From: Paracoccus homiensis
GTDB taxonomy: Bacteria; Pseudomonadota; Alphaproteobacteria; Rhodobacterales; Rhodobacteraceae
Reading direction: 5' to 3'
Assembly (NCBI RefSeq): GCF_900111675.1
Contig: NZ_FOHO01000003.1
Coordinates: 362,530 to 426,529 of the forward strand
DNA length: 64,000 bases
The notes beneath the pieces were generated by a model. It saw only the letters and a list, made by a program, of their open reading frames with translations, was not told the origin of the DNA and did no database searches. The position numbers and the translations under genes were made by a program. Below are positions 1-8,669 of the stretch, in pieces; position 1 is the stretch's first letter; the number at the start of each line of letters is the position of its first letter.

Positions 1-558
1 CTGCCGGGGCGCAGCCTGCGCCTGTCGCGTGCCGATTTCGAGGCGCGTCACCAGATGCGGCTGATCACGCCGCGGCTGGTGATCGACGGCTATCGCGATG
101 CCGATGCGCCCGCGCTTCACGGCATCGTCACACGACCCGCAGTTGCGCGCATGTTGCAGCGATTTCGCCCCGACATGACGGTTGCCGAAGTCGCGGCATT
201 GTTCACGGCAGAGGCGCTGTGGCCGCCGCTGCGACTGGTCGCGCGTTATCGCGGGCAGGTGATCGGATCAGTTGGCGTGACCGACGATCCCGTGCCGGCG
301 CTGCGCTATTTCATCGACCCGGACCATGCCGAGCAGGGCTTGGGGCAGGAAATGGTCGGGGCGTTCCTGTCGGAATATGTCGCGCGTTTTGATCCGCCGG
401 CGTTTCAGGCAGAGGTGTTCGATGACAACCCGGCCTCGATGCTGATTCTGCGCAATCTGGGCTTTCAGCGCAGCGACGATGTCAGCCGCCGTTCGCCCGG
501 TCGCGACGGCGAGATCCCTGCGGGCGTGTTCCACTGGCGGCGCAGGGGTGGCGCCTAG
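1..558 (+). CDS. GNAT family N-acetyltransferase, 5' end cut by window edge
   Basis: Acetyl-CoA-dependent N-acetyltransferase of the RimJ/RimL type; substrate unknown. A complete GNAT domain starts at the ATG at base 55 with the typical opening MRLITPRLVIDGYRDADAPA and keeps the acetyl-CoA loop region (EQGLGQEMVG) and the NPASMLILRNLGF motif near the end. The frame has no stop back to base 1, and the 18 codons before the ATG read LPGRSLRLSRADFEARHQ, which resembles the last strand of another GNAT domain. The gene may therefore be a tandem-GNAT fusion whose first half lies outside the window. If the ATG at 55 is the start, the protein has 167 residues. Its stop shares a CTAG with the convergent PAS gene. 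Confidence 0.8.
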   Translation: MPGRSLRLSRADFEARHQMRLITPRLVIDGYRDADAPALHGIVTRPAVARMLQRFRPDMTVAEVAALFTAEALWPPLRLVARYRGQVIGSVGVTDDPVPALRYFIDPDHAEQGLGQEMVGAFLSEYVARFDPPAFQAEVFDDNPASMLILRNLGFQRSDDVSRRSPGRDGEIPAGVFHWRRRGGA

Positions 559-1298
559 CTGTCGCTGCCGGAAATCACGCGAAAGCTGGCGCGGCGGGCT
601 TCGGGTGTGTCGGGGGCCTGCGGCTTGGGCGTGCCGGGCTCTGCCGGGCGAAACCTGGCGCGTGGCGGTTCGGCAAAGCCCGCCGCCGAGGGCGAGGGCT
701 GCATCGCGACGGCGCCGTCAAAGACCGGGCTGACGCGATCGTCGGTGATGTCGAAACGGCGCGGGGCCGCGCCCAGATCACCGCGCGTGACCAGACAGCC
801 AAGCGCCCGGTTCACATCGCCCAGATCGGATTTCAGCGGCAACAGCAGCAGGCGCGCCGACAGTTCCGGGCGGGCGTAATCGGCGGGGGCATACAGCCAG
901 AATTCTGCGATCTGCGGGGCCTTGAACACGGTTTCCAGCACATCGGAAAAGCGCCCGCGCGACGGGGCGCTGATGACCGAACACATCGGCATGCCGCGGA
1001 CTTCCATGCCCATCAGGTCGATCAGATGCTGACCGGCAAGCCGGAAACGCGCCGCGCCGGGGGCGATGCGTTCAAGGATGAAGGAATAGTCAAGAATGCG
1101 GCGGATGCCCTGTGGTGCGACATCCGATCTTGCGGGGACTGAACGGCCCTGACGCAGAGATTGCCAGTACTCGCGCATTTCCAGCAGCAGGTGATCGGGC
1201 TGGGCGCGTTCGCTGCTGGCCAGTGAAATCAGACGCCCCGCCGGTTTGTCGCGCGGCGGCTCTGACTGCTGAGCGTCGAATTTTTCCTGATCAGACAC
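555..1298 (-). CDS. PAS domain-containing protein (PAS_5 type)
   Basis: Protein of 247 residues in the family of stand-alone PAS_5 proteins common in Rhodobacteraceae. The PAS-like core runs from about residue 45 ([20 protein letters not shown]) to about 165, followed by a proline- and alanine-rich tail with no domain I recognise. There is no output domain, so it may sense a ligand or act as an accessory protein; this is inference. I chose the GTG at 1298 because an AAGGGA ribosome binding site lies about 7 bases upstream. A TTG at 1325 in the same frame has no such site. It is divergent from gmk. Confidence 0.75.
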   Translation of the reverse strand: MSDQEKFDAQQSEPPRDKPAGRLISLASSERAQPDHLLLEMREYWQSLRQGRSVPARSDVAPQGIRRILDYSFILERIAPGAARFRLAGQHLIDLMGMEVRGMPMCSVISAPSRGRFSDVLETVFKAPQIAEFWLYAPADYARPELSARLLLLPLKSDLGDVNRALGCLVTRGDLGAAPRRFDITDDRVSPVFDGAVAMQPSPSAAGFAEPPRARFRPAEPGTPKPQAPDTPEARRASFRVISGSDS

Positions 1299-1531
1299 GA
1301 TTCCATCCCTTACCGAAAGCGCCAAAGGGATGGTTCACCACACGCATCCGGGCGTTAATTGGTGAGACAAACATACAGTCAGACAGCGCCTGTGCCGAGT
1401 CGTTTCCTAACAATTGGTTAAGTTCATCTTGTGGTTGTGTATCGCGGGCGCCGGGGGCAGATGCGGGCTTGACCCCTTGGCGTCGCTGGTCCATCCCGAC
1501 GCGCAGGCAAGATTACGAAAGAAGGTGCCCC

Positions 1532-2164
1532 ATGGATCGGACCGGGCTGCTGATCATTCTGTCCTCCCCGTCGGGGGCCGGCAAGTCCACCCTGGCGCGT
1601 CGATTGATGGATTGGGATCCAAGCCTGCGCTTTTCCGTCTCGGCCACGACCCGCGCCCCCCGCTCGGGCGAGGTCGAGGGTGAGCATTACTATTTCACCA
1701 GTGTCGATCAGTTCCGCGCCATGGTCGCCCAGGATCAGATGCTGGAACATGCCGAGGTCTTCGGCAATTACTATGGCAGCCCGCGCGGACCGGTGGAAAC
1801 CGCGATGCGCGAGGGGCGAGATACGCTGTTCGACGTGGACTGGCAGGGCGGGCAGCAGATCCGTGCCTCGGCGCTTGGGGGACATGTAGTGTCGATCTTT
1901 GTGCTGCCGCCGTCGCTGCCGGAACTGGAACGCCGCCTGCGCGGGCGCGGACAGGACAGCGAAGAGGTGATCGCGGGGCGCATGCTGAAAAGCCGGGCCG
2001 AGATCAGTCACTGGGCCGAATACGATTATGTGCTGGTCAATGACGATCTGGACGAAACCGAGGCCAAGCTGCGCGCCATCCTGACGGCCGAACGGCTGCG
2101 CCGCGACCGGCAGGGCGGTCTGGGTGCCTTTGTGAAGGATCTGATGGCCGAGGAAACGGCATGA
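1532..2164 (+). CDS. gmk: Guanylate kinase
   Basis: Cytoplasmic enzyme phosphorylating GMP to GDP with ATP, essential for GTP and dGTP supply. The 210-residue protein has the P-loop [10 protein letters not shown] at residues 11-20, the GMP-binding segment [19 protein letters not shown], and the [11 protein letters not shown] and [11 protein letters not shown] segments typical of the family. The frame stays open far upstream, but the ATG at 1532 gives the normal family N-terminus and has a GAAGG ribosome binding site. Its last bases overlap the next start as ATGA, so gmk, the carbonic anhydrase-like gene and the histidine kinase are probably co-translated. Confidence 0.96.
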   Translation: MDRTGLLIILSSPSGAGKSTLARRLMDWDPSLRFSVSATTRAPRSGEVEGEHYYFTSVDQFRAMVAQDQMLEHAEVFGNYYGSPRGPVETAMREGRDTLFDVDWQGGQQIRASALGGHVVSIFVLPPSLPELERRLRGRGQDSEEVIAGRMLKSRAEISHWAEYDYVLVNDDLDETEAKLRAILTAERLRRDRQGGLGAFVKDLMAEETA

Positions 2165-2682
2165 TCTGGGAACTGGACGGGGTCGCGCCCGACATCGCCG
2201 GTTCCGCCTGGGTGGCGCCGGATGCGCAGGTGATGGGGCGTGTGACGCTGAAACCCGGCAGCTCGGTCTGGTGGGGGGCGGTGCTGCGCGGCGACAACGA
2301 GGAAATCCGTCTGGGCCAGGGCAGCAACCTGCAAGACCTGTGCGTCTGTCACACCGATCCGGGGCATCCGCTGATCATCGGGCGCAACTGTACCATCGGC
2401 CATCGGGCGATCCTGCATGGGTGCCAGATCGGCGACGGTGCGCTGGTCGGCATGGGGGCCACGATCCTGAATGGTGCGCGTATCGGGGCCGGTGCGCTGA
2501 TCGGGGCCGGCGCATTGATCGCGGAGGGCAAGGAAATTCCGCCCGGTGCGCTGGTCATGGGCGCCCCCGGCAAGGTCGTCCGGCAACTTGACGAAGCCGC
2601 GCAACGGAACCTTCTGGCCTCGGCCGAGCGGTATCGCGCGAATGCGGCGCGGTTCCGGGCAGGGTTACGGCGGGTCGAATGA
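2161..2682 (+). CDS. Gamma-class carbonic anhydrase family protein
   Basis: Left-handed beta-helix (hexapeptide repeat) protein of 173 residues. The three zinc-binding histidines of gamma carbonic anhydrases are present at about residues 64 (CVCHTDPG), 81 and 86 ([10 protein letters not shown]), and the conserved RGD near residue 43 is kept. Members either hydrate CO2 or act as inactive structural or acyltransferase-like proteins, so activity is not certain. It overlaps gmk upstream and the histidine kinase downstream by 4 bases each (ATGA), which indicates translational coupling. Confidence 0.9.
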   Translation: MIWELDGVAPDIAGSAWVAPDAQVMGRVTLKPGSSVWWGAVLRGDNEEIRLGQGSNLQDLCVCHTDPGHPLIIGRNCTIGHRAILHGCQIGDGALVGMGATILNGARIGAGALIGAGALIAEGKEIPPGALVMGAPGKVVRQLDEAAQRNLLASAERYRANAARFRAGLRRVE

Positions 2683-3788
2683 AACCGGCGGCACAGCGGC
2701 GATTGGCGGGATTTCTGGATGGCGTTCCCATCGCCATGCTGGCTGTGGATCATCATTCGCGCGTCGTCGCCTCGAATGTGGCGGCACGCAGCCTGTTCGG
2801 GATCGATCCGCAGGATCGGCCCTTTGTCACCGTTCTGCGCCATCCTGTCGTCGTTCAGGCCGTCGACTGGGTGCTGGACCCCGAAAAGAACCGCGCCCCG
2901 GTGCCCGATCCGGTGCTGCCGGCGCCGCCCGAAGGCGTCGTCACGCTGCGGGCGAACCTGTCTGCCGATGGCCGCGATTTCGCGTCCGAGGTGACGGTCG
3001 CGCCGCTGCCCTCGGAATTCGGGCGCGGGGCGACGGTGGCCATTCTGGATCATTCGGTCGCGGAAGAGGCCGAACAGGTCCGCCGCGATTTCGTCGCCAA
3101 TGTCAGCCATGAACTGAAAACGCCGCTGACCGCGATGACCGGTTTCATCGAAACCCTGCGCGGTCCCGCCCGCAATGACGCCAAGGCCCGCGACCGCTTT
3201 CTTGACATCATGGAAAGCGAGGCTGCGCGCATGAACCGTCTGGTCAGCGATCTTCTGTCGCTGAGCCGCGTTCAGGCCGAGGAGCGCCGCCGCCCCTCGG
3301 GTCGGGTTGATCTGCCGATGCTGCTGCGCGGTGTCGCCGCGACCATGCAGCCCAGTGCAGAAGCCGCCGATTGCACGATCGAGACGCTGGGTCTGGACGG
3401 ATCGCTGACCATTCCGGGCGATGCCGACCAACTGGTGCAGGTATTCCAGAACCTGATCCAGAACGCGCTGAAATACGGGGCCTCGGGTGGGTTGGTGCGG
3501 ATCGTGCTGAAGCGCATCGACCACGAACCGCTGCTGCGCGGTCCGGGATGGTCGGCCACGATCGAGGATCGCGGCGAGGGGATCGACGACATGCATCTGC
3601 CGCGCCTGACAGAACGGTTCTACCGTATCGACACCCACCGCTCGCGCGCGCAGGGCGGCACCGGGTTGGGCCTTGCCATCGTCAAGCATATCGTGAACCG
3701 CCATCGCGGCCGGATGCGGATCGAAAGCCGCAAGGGCGAAGGCAGCCGCTTCACCGTCATTCTTCCTGAAGGGACGAAACGGGGATAG
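2679..3788 (+). CDS. PhoR-like sensor histidine kinase
   Basis: Two-component sensor kinase of 369 residues. A PAS-like segment covers about residues 10-125, the HisKA box [16 protein letters not shown] places the phospho-accepting His at 144, and the ATPase domain shows the N box ([12 protein letters not shown]), G1 (DRGEGI), F box (ERFYR) and G2 ([11 protein letters not shown]). The layout matches PhoR of the phosphate regulon. I see no transmembrane segment in the N-terminus, so it is probably cytoplasmic or tethered through partners. No response regulator or pst genes are adjacent, so the phosphate role is inferred from family resemblance only. It is coupled by ATGA to the carbonic anhydrase-like gene. 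Confidence 0.85.
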   Translation: MKPAAQRRLAGFLDGVPIAMLAVDHHSRVVASNVAARSLFGIDPQDRPFVTVLRHPVVVQAVDWVLDPEKNRAPVPDPVLPAPPEGVVTLRANLSADGRDFASEVTVAPLPSEFGRGATVAILDHSVAEEAEQVRRDFVANVSHELKTPLTAMTGFIETLRGPARNDAKARDRFLDIMESEAARMNRLVSDLLSLSRVQAEERRRPSGRVDLPMLLRGVAATMQPSAEAADCTIETLGLDGSLTIPGDADQLVQVFQNLIQNALKYGASGGLVRIVLKRIDHEPLLRGPGWSATIEDRGEGIDDMHLPRLTERFYRIDTHRSRAQGGTGLGLAIVKHIVNRHRGRMRIESRKGEGSRFTVILPEGTKRG

Positions 3789-3848
3789 CCCCTCGCGTCC
3801 AAGACTTAGCCTGCCTATATGCAGCCTGCCATCACCAAGGAGCCCTCG

Positions 3849-4604
3849 ATGTCCACCACCCCCGCACATGACCCCGCCAAGCTGGCCGCCGCCCGGGCCG
3901 CCGTCGCCTTGGTGCAGGATGGAATGAAACTGGGGCTGGGCACCGGCTCGACCGCCAGCATCATGGTCGAGGTCCTTGCCGAACGCGTCAAGGCCGAAGG
4001 GCTGAGCCTGCGTTGTGCCGCGACCTCGAAGGCGACCGCCGATCTGGCAGAAAGCCTTGGCCTGCGGATCGAATCGCTGGACCAGATCGGCTGGCTGGAC
4101 ATGACCATCGACGGCGCCGACGAGGTCGATCCCGACCTGCATCTGATCAAGGGCGGTGGCGGCGCGCATCTGCGCGAAAAGATCGTGGCCGCCGCCAGCG
4201 ACCGCATGGTCGTCATCGCCGATCCGGGCAAGGTGGTGGATCAGCTGGGTCAGTTCCCCTTGCCGGTCGAGGTGCTGCAATTCGGTTTTGAAACCACCCG
4301 CACGCTGATCCGCCGCGCACTGAGCGATCTGGGCCTGGGCGATCACGACGTGCTGCAGCGCCTGAAGGGCGATGATTACTGGGTGACGGATGAGGGCAAC
4401 TGGATCCTGGACCTGCATCTGCAGGCGATCCCCGATGCACCCGCGCTGGCCCATGCGCTGGCGGCGATTCCGGGCGTCGTGGAACAGGGCCTGTTTCTGG
4501 GCATGTGCGAATTGGCGATCATCGGCAAGCCCGACGGCACCGTGGTCAAACTGAACCGGTCCGAAGGGATCGACGCGGATCTGCTGGCTGGCGAAAGGAC
4601 CTGA
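3849..4604 (+). CDS. rpiA: Ribose-5-phosphate isomerase A
   Basis: Interconverts ribose 5-phosphate and ribulose 5-phosphate in the pentose phosphate pathway. Family signatures are GLGTGSTAS near the N-terminus, DGADEVDP, the catalytic loop KGGGGAHLREKIVA and a C-terminal VVEQGLFLGM segment. I chose the ATG at 3849 (251 residues) because AAGGAG lies 6 bases upstream; an ATG at 3819 has no such site. gor follows after 5 bases, a pairing common in Rhodobacteraceae. Confidence 0.95.
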   Translation: MSTTPAHDPAKLAAARAAVALVQDGMKLGLGTGSTASIMVEVLAERVKAEGLSLRCAATSKATADLAESLGLRIESLDQIGWLDMTIDGADEVDPDLHLIKGGGGAHLREKIVAAASDRMVVIADPGKVVDQLGQFPLPVEVLQFGFETTRTLIRRALSDLGLGDHDVLQRLKGDDYWVTDEGNWILDLHLQAIPDAPALAHALAAIPGVVEQGLFLGMCELAIIGKPDGTVVKLNRSEGIDADLLAGERT

Positions 4605-4609
4605 GCGAG

Positions 4610-5989
4610 ATGACATTCGACTATGACCTGTTTGTAATCGGCGGCGGCTCGGGCGGCGTCCGGGCCGCGCGTGTGGCGGCGGGCGAATATGGCGCCAAGG
4701 TCGGCCTTGCCGAGGAAAGCCGCATGGGCGGCACTTGCGTCATCCGTGGCTGCGTACCGAAAAAGCTGATGGTCTTTGCCTCGACCGCCGGGGCCATGGC
4801 CGAAGAGATGCGCGGCTATGGCTGGGCCGATGCCGAAGCGGGCGAGTTCAACTGGGACATGTTCCGCGAAAAGCTGACGACGGAACTGGATCGCCTGGAG
4901 CGCGCCTATACCAGCAACGCCGAACGTGCCGGCGTCGAGATCCATCACCAGCGTGCCAAGCTGGCCGATCACCATACCGTGGAACTGGCCGACGGCACCC
5001 GCAAGACCGCGAAGCATATCCTGATCGCGGTCGGCGGCCGTCCGGTCAAGCTGAACATTCCGGGCGAAGAGCTGGGCCTGATTTCGGATGATCTGTTCCT
5101 GCTGGAAAAATTGCCGCGTCGGGCGCTGCTGATCGGCGGCGGGTTCATCGCCTGTGAATTCGCCACGATCCTGAACGGGCTGGGCGTCCAGACCGTTCAG
5201 GCCTATCGCGGCGAAATGGTGCTGCGCGGTTTTGACAACGAGGGGCGCGAACATGCGACCCAGCAGCTGAAGGATGTGGGCATCGACCTGCGTCTGGGGC
5301 TGGCGCCCACCAAGCTGGAAAAGCAGGGTGATCGCATCTGCGTGCATTTCGACGATGACAGCAGTGAAACCTTCGACGCGGTGTTCTTCTGCACCGGTCG
5401 CGCGCCCTATGTGTGGGATCTGGGGCTGGAAAACACGGCCGTCAAACAGCATCCGAACGGCGCGATCACAGTGGATGAGTGGTCGCAGACCTCGGTTCCC
5501 TCGATCTTCGCCGTCGGCGATGTGACCGACCGCGTGAACCTGACGCCGGTGGCGATCCGTGAAGGCCATTCCTTCGTCGATACCGTGTTCGGGAACAAGC
5601 CGCGCAACGTCAATCACGACATGATCGCAAGCGCCGTCTATCTGCGTCCGCATGAGCTGGGCTCGATCGGACTGACCGAAGAACAGGCCAGGGATCGCGG
5701 CGCGGTCGATATCTACAGCACCGTGTTCCGGCCGATGAAGTCGATGTTCGCAGGCTCGGACGCGCGGACGATGATGAAGCTGCTGGTCGATCCGAACACC
5801 GATAAGGTGCTGGGTTGTCACATCTTTGGCCCCGAGGCGGGCGAGATGATCCAGCTGGCCGCGATCCCGATCACGATGGGGGCGACCAAGGCGCAGTTCG
5901 ATGCGACGATGGCGGTTCACCCGACCGCCGCCGAGGAACTGGTGACGATGCGCAATCCCAGCCGCCGCCACCATCCGGGCACCGAATAG
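4610..5989 (+). CDS. gor: Glutathione-disulfide reductase
   Basis: FAD flavoenzyme of 459 residues that reduces oxidised glutathione with NADPH. The N-terminal FAD site is VIGGGSGGVRAA, the redox-active disulfide is in GGTCVIRGCVPKK (Cys43 and Cys48), an NADPH-binding GGGFIACEFA follows, and the C-terminal dimer-interface motif AVHPTAAEE supplies the catalytic His-Glu pair. The ATG at 4610 lies just after the rpiA stop and has an AAGG site inside the end of rpiA. Plant-type and alphaproteobacterial reductases share the CVIRGCVPKK form of the motif. Confidence 0.95.
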   Translation: MTFDYDLFVIGGGSGGVRAARVAAGEYGAKVGLAEESRMGGTCVIRGCVPKKLMVFASTAGAMAEEMRGYGWADAEAGEFNWDMFREKLTTELDRLERAYTSNAERAGVEIHHQRAKLADHHTVELADGTRKTAKHILIAVGGRPVKLNIPGEELGLISDDLFLLEKLPRRALLIGGGFIACEFATILNGLGVQTVQAYRGEMVLRGFDNEGREHATQQLKDVGIDLRLGLAPTKLEKQGDRICVHFDDDSSETFDAVFFCTGRAPYVWDLGLENTAVKQHPNGAITVDEWSQTSVPSIFAVGDVTDRVNLTPVAIREGHSFVDTVFGNKPRNVNHDMIASAVYLRPHELGSIGLTEEQARDRGAVDIYSTVFRPMKSMFAGSDARTMMKLLVDPNTDKVLGCHIFGPEAGEMIQLAAIPITMGATKAQFDATMAVHPTAAEELVTMRNPSRRHHPGTE

Positions 5990-6101
5990 GCGCGGCGGCT
6001 TGCCGCAGCAGCCATGCAAACAGGGCAGGGCAGGGTTGACATTTCTGCCCCTGACCCCAGTTTGCAACAGACGGAATTGACAGGGAAAGAAGGTCGACAA
6101 G

Positions 6102-7298
6102 ATGGCAAATCAGGGCCCTTGGGGCGGTGGCGGCAATGGTGGCGGGGATGACGGGGATCGCGACAAGCGTCCCGGCAACCGTCCTTGGGGCGACCAACAG
6201 CCCCCGCAGGGCGGTCCGCGCCGACCCGGTCAGGATCAGATGCCCGAAATCGAGGACCTGATGAAAAAGGGCCAGGAACGGCTGCGCGTTCTGATGGGCG
6301 GCCGCGGTGGCGGTGGCAATCAGGGCGGCGGCGGCGGTCGTGGCCCCGCGGGTCCGGGCTTTGGCCTGAACCGCACCACGCTGGCCATCGGTGCCCTGGT
6401 CGCCGTGTCGGTCTGGGCTTTCTCCAGCTTTTACCGGGTGCAGACCAACGAAAAATCGGTCGAATTCCTGTTCGGCCGCGCCGTTGCCGTGGGCACCGAA
6501 GGTCTGAACTTTGCCCCGTGGCCCTTCGTCACCGCCGAGGTCGTGTCGGTCACCAATGAACGCGTGACCGAAATCGGCACCGGGCGTTCGGGTCCGATGG
6601 ATAACGGGCTAATGCTGACCCGCGACCAGAATATCGTGGACATGGAATATCAGGTGGTCTGGAATATCTCGGACCCTGAAAAATTCCTGTTCAACCTTGC
6701 CGATCCGGCGGACACGATCCGCGCCGTTGCCGAATCCGCGATGCGCGACATCATCGCCCGGTCGGAACTGGCGCCGATTCTGAACCGCGATCGCGGCACC
6801 ATCGCCAATGATCTGAAGGACGCCGTTCAACGCACGCTGGACGCCTATCAGTCGGGGATCAACGTGGTCCGTGTCAACCTTGACCGTGCCGACCCGCCCG
6901 GCGAGGTGATCGACGCCTTCCGCGAGGTGCAGGCCGCACAGCAGGAACGCGACCGTCTGGAAAAAGAGGCCGATGCCTATGCCAACCGCGTTCTGGCCGA
7001 GGCCCGCGGTCAGGCGGCCGCGCTGGTCGAGCAGGCCGAGGGTTATCGCGCGCAGGCCGTGAACACCGCACAGGGTGAGGCCGCGCGCTTCAACTCGGTC
7101 TATGAGGAATATGTAAAGGCGCCCGAAGTGACGCGGCGCCGGATGTATCTGGAAACGATGGAGAAAGTTCTGGGCGACGTCGACAAGGTCATTCTGGACG
7201 AACAGGGGCAGGGATCGGGCGTCGTGCCCTATCTGCCGCTGGATCAGCTGCGCCGTTCGGGCGGCTCGGGTAACGGTTCGACCGGAGGTGACAACTGA
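6102..7298 (+). CDS. hflK: FtsH protease modulator subunit HflK
   Basis: Inner-membrane SPFH/band-7 protein of 398 residues that with HflC surrounds and regulates the FtsH protease. The N-terminal 90 residues are cytoplasmic and very rich in Gly and Pro, a normal HflK trait. One transmembrane segment (TLAIGALVAVSVWAFSSFYR, about residues 93-112) is followed by the band-7 domain and an Ala/Glu-rich helical region near residue 285. The stop overlaps the hflC start by one base (TGATG). The 112-base gap after gor contains a TTGACA hexamer at 6036 but no good -10 element. Confidence 0.96.
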   Translation: MANQGPWGGGGNGGGDDGDRDKRPGNRPWGDQQPPQGGPRRPGQDQMPEIEDLMKKGQERLRVLMGGRGGGGNQGGGGGRGPAGPGFGLNRTTLAIGALVAVSVWAFSSFYRVQTNEKSVEFLFGRAVAVGTEGLNFAPWPFVTAEVVSVTNERVTEIGTGRSGPMDNGLMLTRDQNIVDMEYQVVWNISDPEKFLFNLADPADTIRAVAESAMRDIIARSELAPILNRDRGTIANDLKDAVQRTLDAYQSGINVVRVNLDRADPPGEVIDAFREVQAAQQERDRLEKEADAYANRVLAEARGQAAALVEQAEGYRAQAVNTAQGEAARFNSVYEEYVKAPEVTRRRMYLETMEKVLGDVDKVILDEQGQGSGVVPYLPLDQLRRSGGSGNGSTGGDN

Positions 7299-8482
7299 TG
7301 GCACGCAATCTGAAACTGTCTGCACTGGCCATTCCGGTTCTGGTCGTCGCCGGTGTCGTCGGCATGGCCTCGATCTTTATCGTGGACGAACGCGAAAAGG
7401 CGCTGGTCCTGCGTCTTGGCCGGGTCGTATCGGTCAAGGAAACGCCGGGGCTGGGCTTCAAGGTGCCTTTCCTCGACAATGTGGTGAATTACGACGACCG
7501 CATTCTTGGCCTGCCGACCACGCCGCTGGAGGTCACGCCGCTGGATGATCGCCGTCTGGTCGTGGACGCCTTTGCCCGCTGGCGGATCACCGATCCGGTG
7601 CGCTTCCGTCAGGCCGTGGGCACCGGCGGCGTGCAGGCCGCGCAGGGCCGGTTGGAGCCGATCGTGAACGCCGCCATCCGCGAGGTTCTGGGCTCGGTTC
7701 CGTCGACCACCGTGCTGTCGGACGACCGGACCGCGCTGATGAACCAGATCCGCGACGAGGCCCGCAACAATTCGGCGGGGCTGGGCGTGGAAATCATCGA
7801 CGTGCGCCTGACCCGCACCGACCTGCCCGAGCAGAACCTGAACGCGACCTATGCCCGGATGCGGGCCGAGCGTCAGCGTGAGGCCGCGGATGAAATCGCC
7901 CGTGGTGGCGAGGCCGCGCAGCGCGTTCGCGCCGCTGCCGACCGGACCGTGGTCGAACTGACCTCCGAGGCGCAGAAGCGTGCCGACATCATTCGCGGTG
8001 AGGCGGATGCACAGCGGAACGCCGTTTATGCCGATGCCTTCGGTCGCGACCCTGAGTTCTTTGCATTCACCCGGTCGATGACCTCGTATGAGCGTGCTTT
8101 GCAGGGCGGAAATACGCAGCTGGTCATCGATCCCAGCGGCGAATTCTTCACCTACCTGTCGAATGACGGGGCTGACAGCGCGAACCCGCCCTCGGAGCCG
8201 GTGCCGCCGGGTGATCGTGCCCAGCAGCAGCTGGGCCAGACTCAACCGGGCGGTCAGCCGCAGGACGGCGAGGATCTGGTGACCCCGCAGGTGACCGACC
8301 GCGAAGGCAAGCCCTTGGGTGAGGCCGCAGGCGTCAAGCTGACCCCGGTTCCCGAAAGCCTTGTGACCCCGCCGCAGCAGGAATCCGAGGTCGTCTCGCC
8401 CGAGGCAGATGTCGCGGCCCCCGAGCCGGCAGAGGACAGCGCCCCCGAGGAAGAACCTCAGGAACCGGCGCAGGGCAACTAA
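7298..8482 (+). CDS. hflC: FtsH protease modulator subunit HflC, with long C-terminal tail
   Basis: Partner of HflK in the periplasm-facing membrane ring around FtsH. The N-terminal signal-anchor (LSALAIPVLVVAGVVGMASI) is followed by the band-7 domain, with typical motifs such as EKALVLRLGRV and YADAFGRDPEFFAF. At 394 residues it is longer than the usual 290-330: about the last 100 residues are acidic and rich in Pro and Gln with no recognisable domain. A strong terminator follows directly, so hflKC forms its own transcription unit upstream of degP. Confidence 0.95.
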   Translation: MARNLKLSALAIPVLVVAGVVGMASIFIVDEREKALVLRLGRVVSVKETPGLGFKVPFLDNVVNYDDRILGLPTTPLEVTPLDDRRLVVDAFARWRITDPVRFRQAVGTGGVQAAQGRLEPIVNAAIREVLGSVPSTTVLSDDRTALMNQIRDEARNNSAGLGVEIIDVRLTRTDLPEQNLNATYARMRAERQREAADEIARGGEAAQRVRAAADRTVVELTSEAQKRADIIRGEADAQRNAVYADAFGRDPEFFAFTRSMTSYERALQGGNTQLVIDPSGEFFTYLSNDGADSANPPSEPVPPGDRAQQQLGQTQPGGQPQDGEDLVTPQVTDREGKPLGEAAGVKLTPVPESLVTPPQQESEVVSPEADVAAPEPAEDSAPEEEPQEPAQGN

Positions 8483-8490
8483 GCCATCGG

Positions 8491-8523
8491 ATGGGCGGAT
8501 CGTCAGGATCCGCCCATTTTGTT
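8491..8523 (+). terminator. Rho-independent terminator after hflC
   Basis: Perfect 11-base-pair stem (8491-8501 with 8507-8517, arms ATGGGCGGATC and GATCCGCCCAT), loop of 5 bases, then a T-rich run TTTGTTT. It sits 9 bases after the hflC stop. Confidence 0.9.
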
Positions 8524-8669
8524 TCGGCGGTTGCAATACTTGTCACGATCAGTTCACATCATGAGAGCGTGGTTTATTTGCAACGGCGCGACAGATCGGG
8601 TTCCTTGTGGCTTATGTCCCGGCGGCGGACCAACAGCCGCAAATATCCAGAAAAATGAGGACACTCAGC

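Noticed and set aside
1469..1497. Promoter before gmk (TTGACC with CATCCC)
   Set aside because: The -10 match is too poor to call.
2349..4616. Long open frame of 755 codons on the minus strand
   Set aside because: It lies antisense to the carbonic anhydrase, histidine kinase and rpiA genes. Its protein is a His/Gln/Arg/Asp-rich mix with no domain, as expected from the complementary frame of high-GC coding DNA.
6036..6064. Sigma-70 promoter with TTGACA before hflK
   Set aside because: The -35 hexamer is perfect but no -10-like hexamer lies at 16-18 bases (AGTTTG at 17).
4376..6100. Open frame of 574 codons on the minus strand
   Set aside because: Antisense to rpiA end and gor, both certain genes; no recognisable protein family.
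8539..8568. Heat-shock promoter before degP
   Set aside because: CTTGTCA resembles a -35 element, but no matching -10 is found at an acceptable distance.
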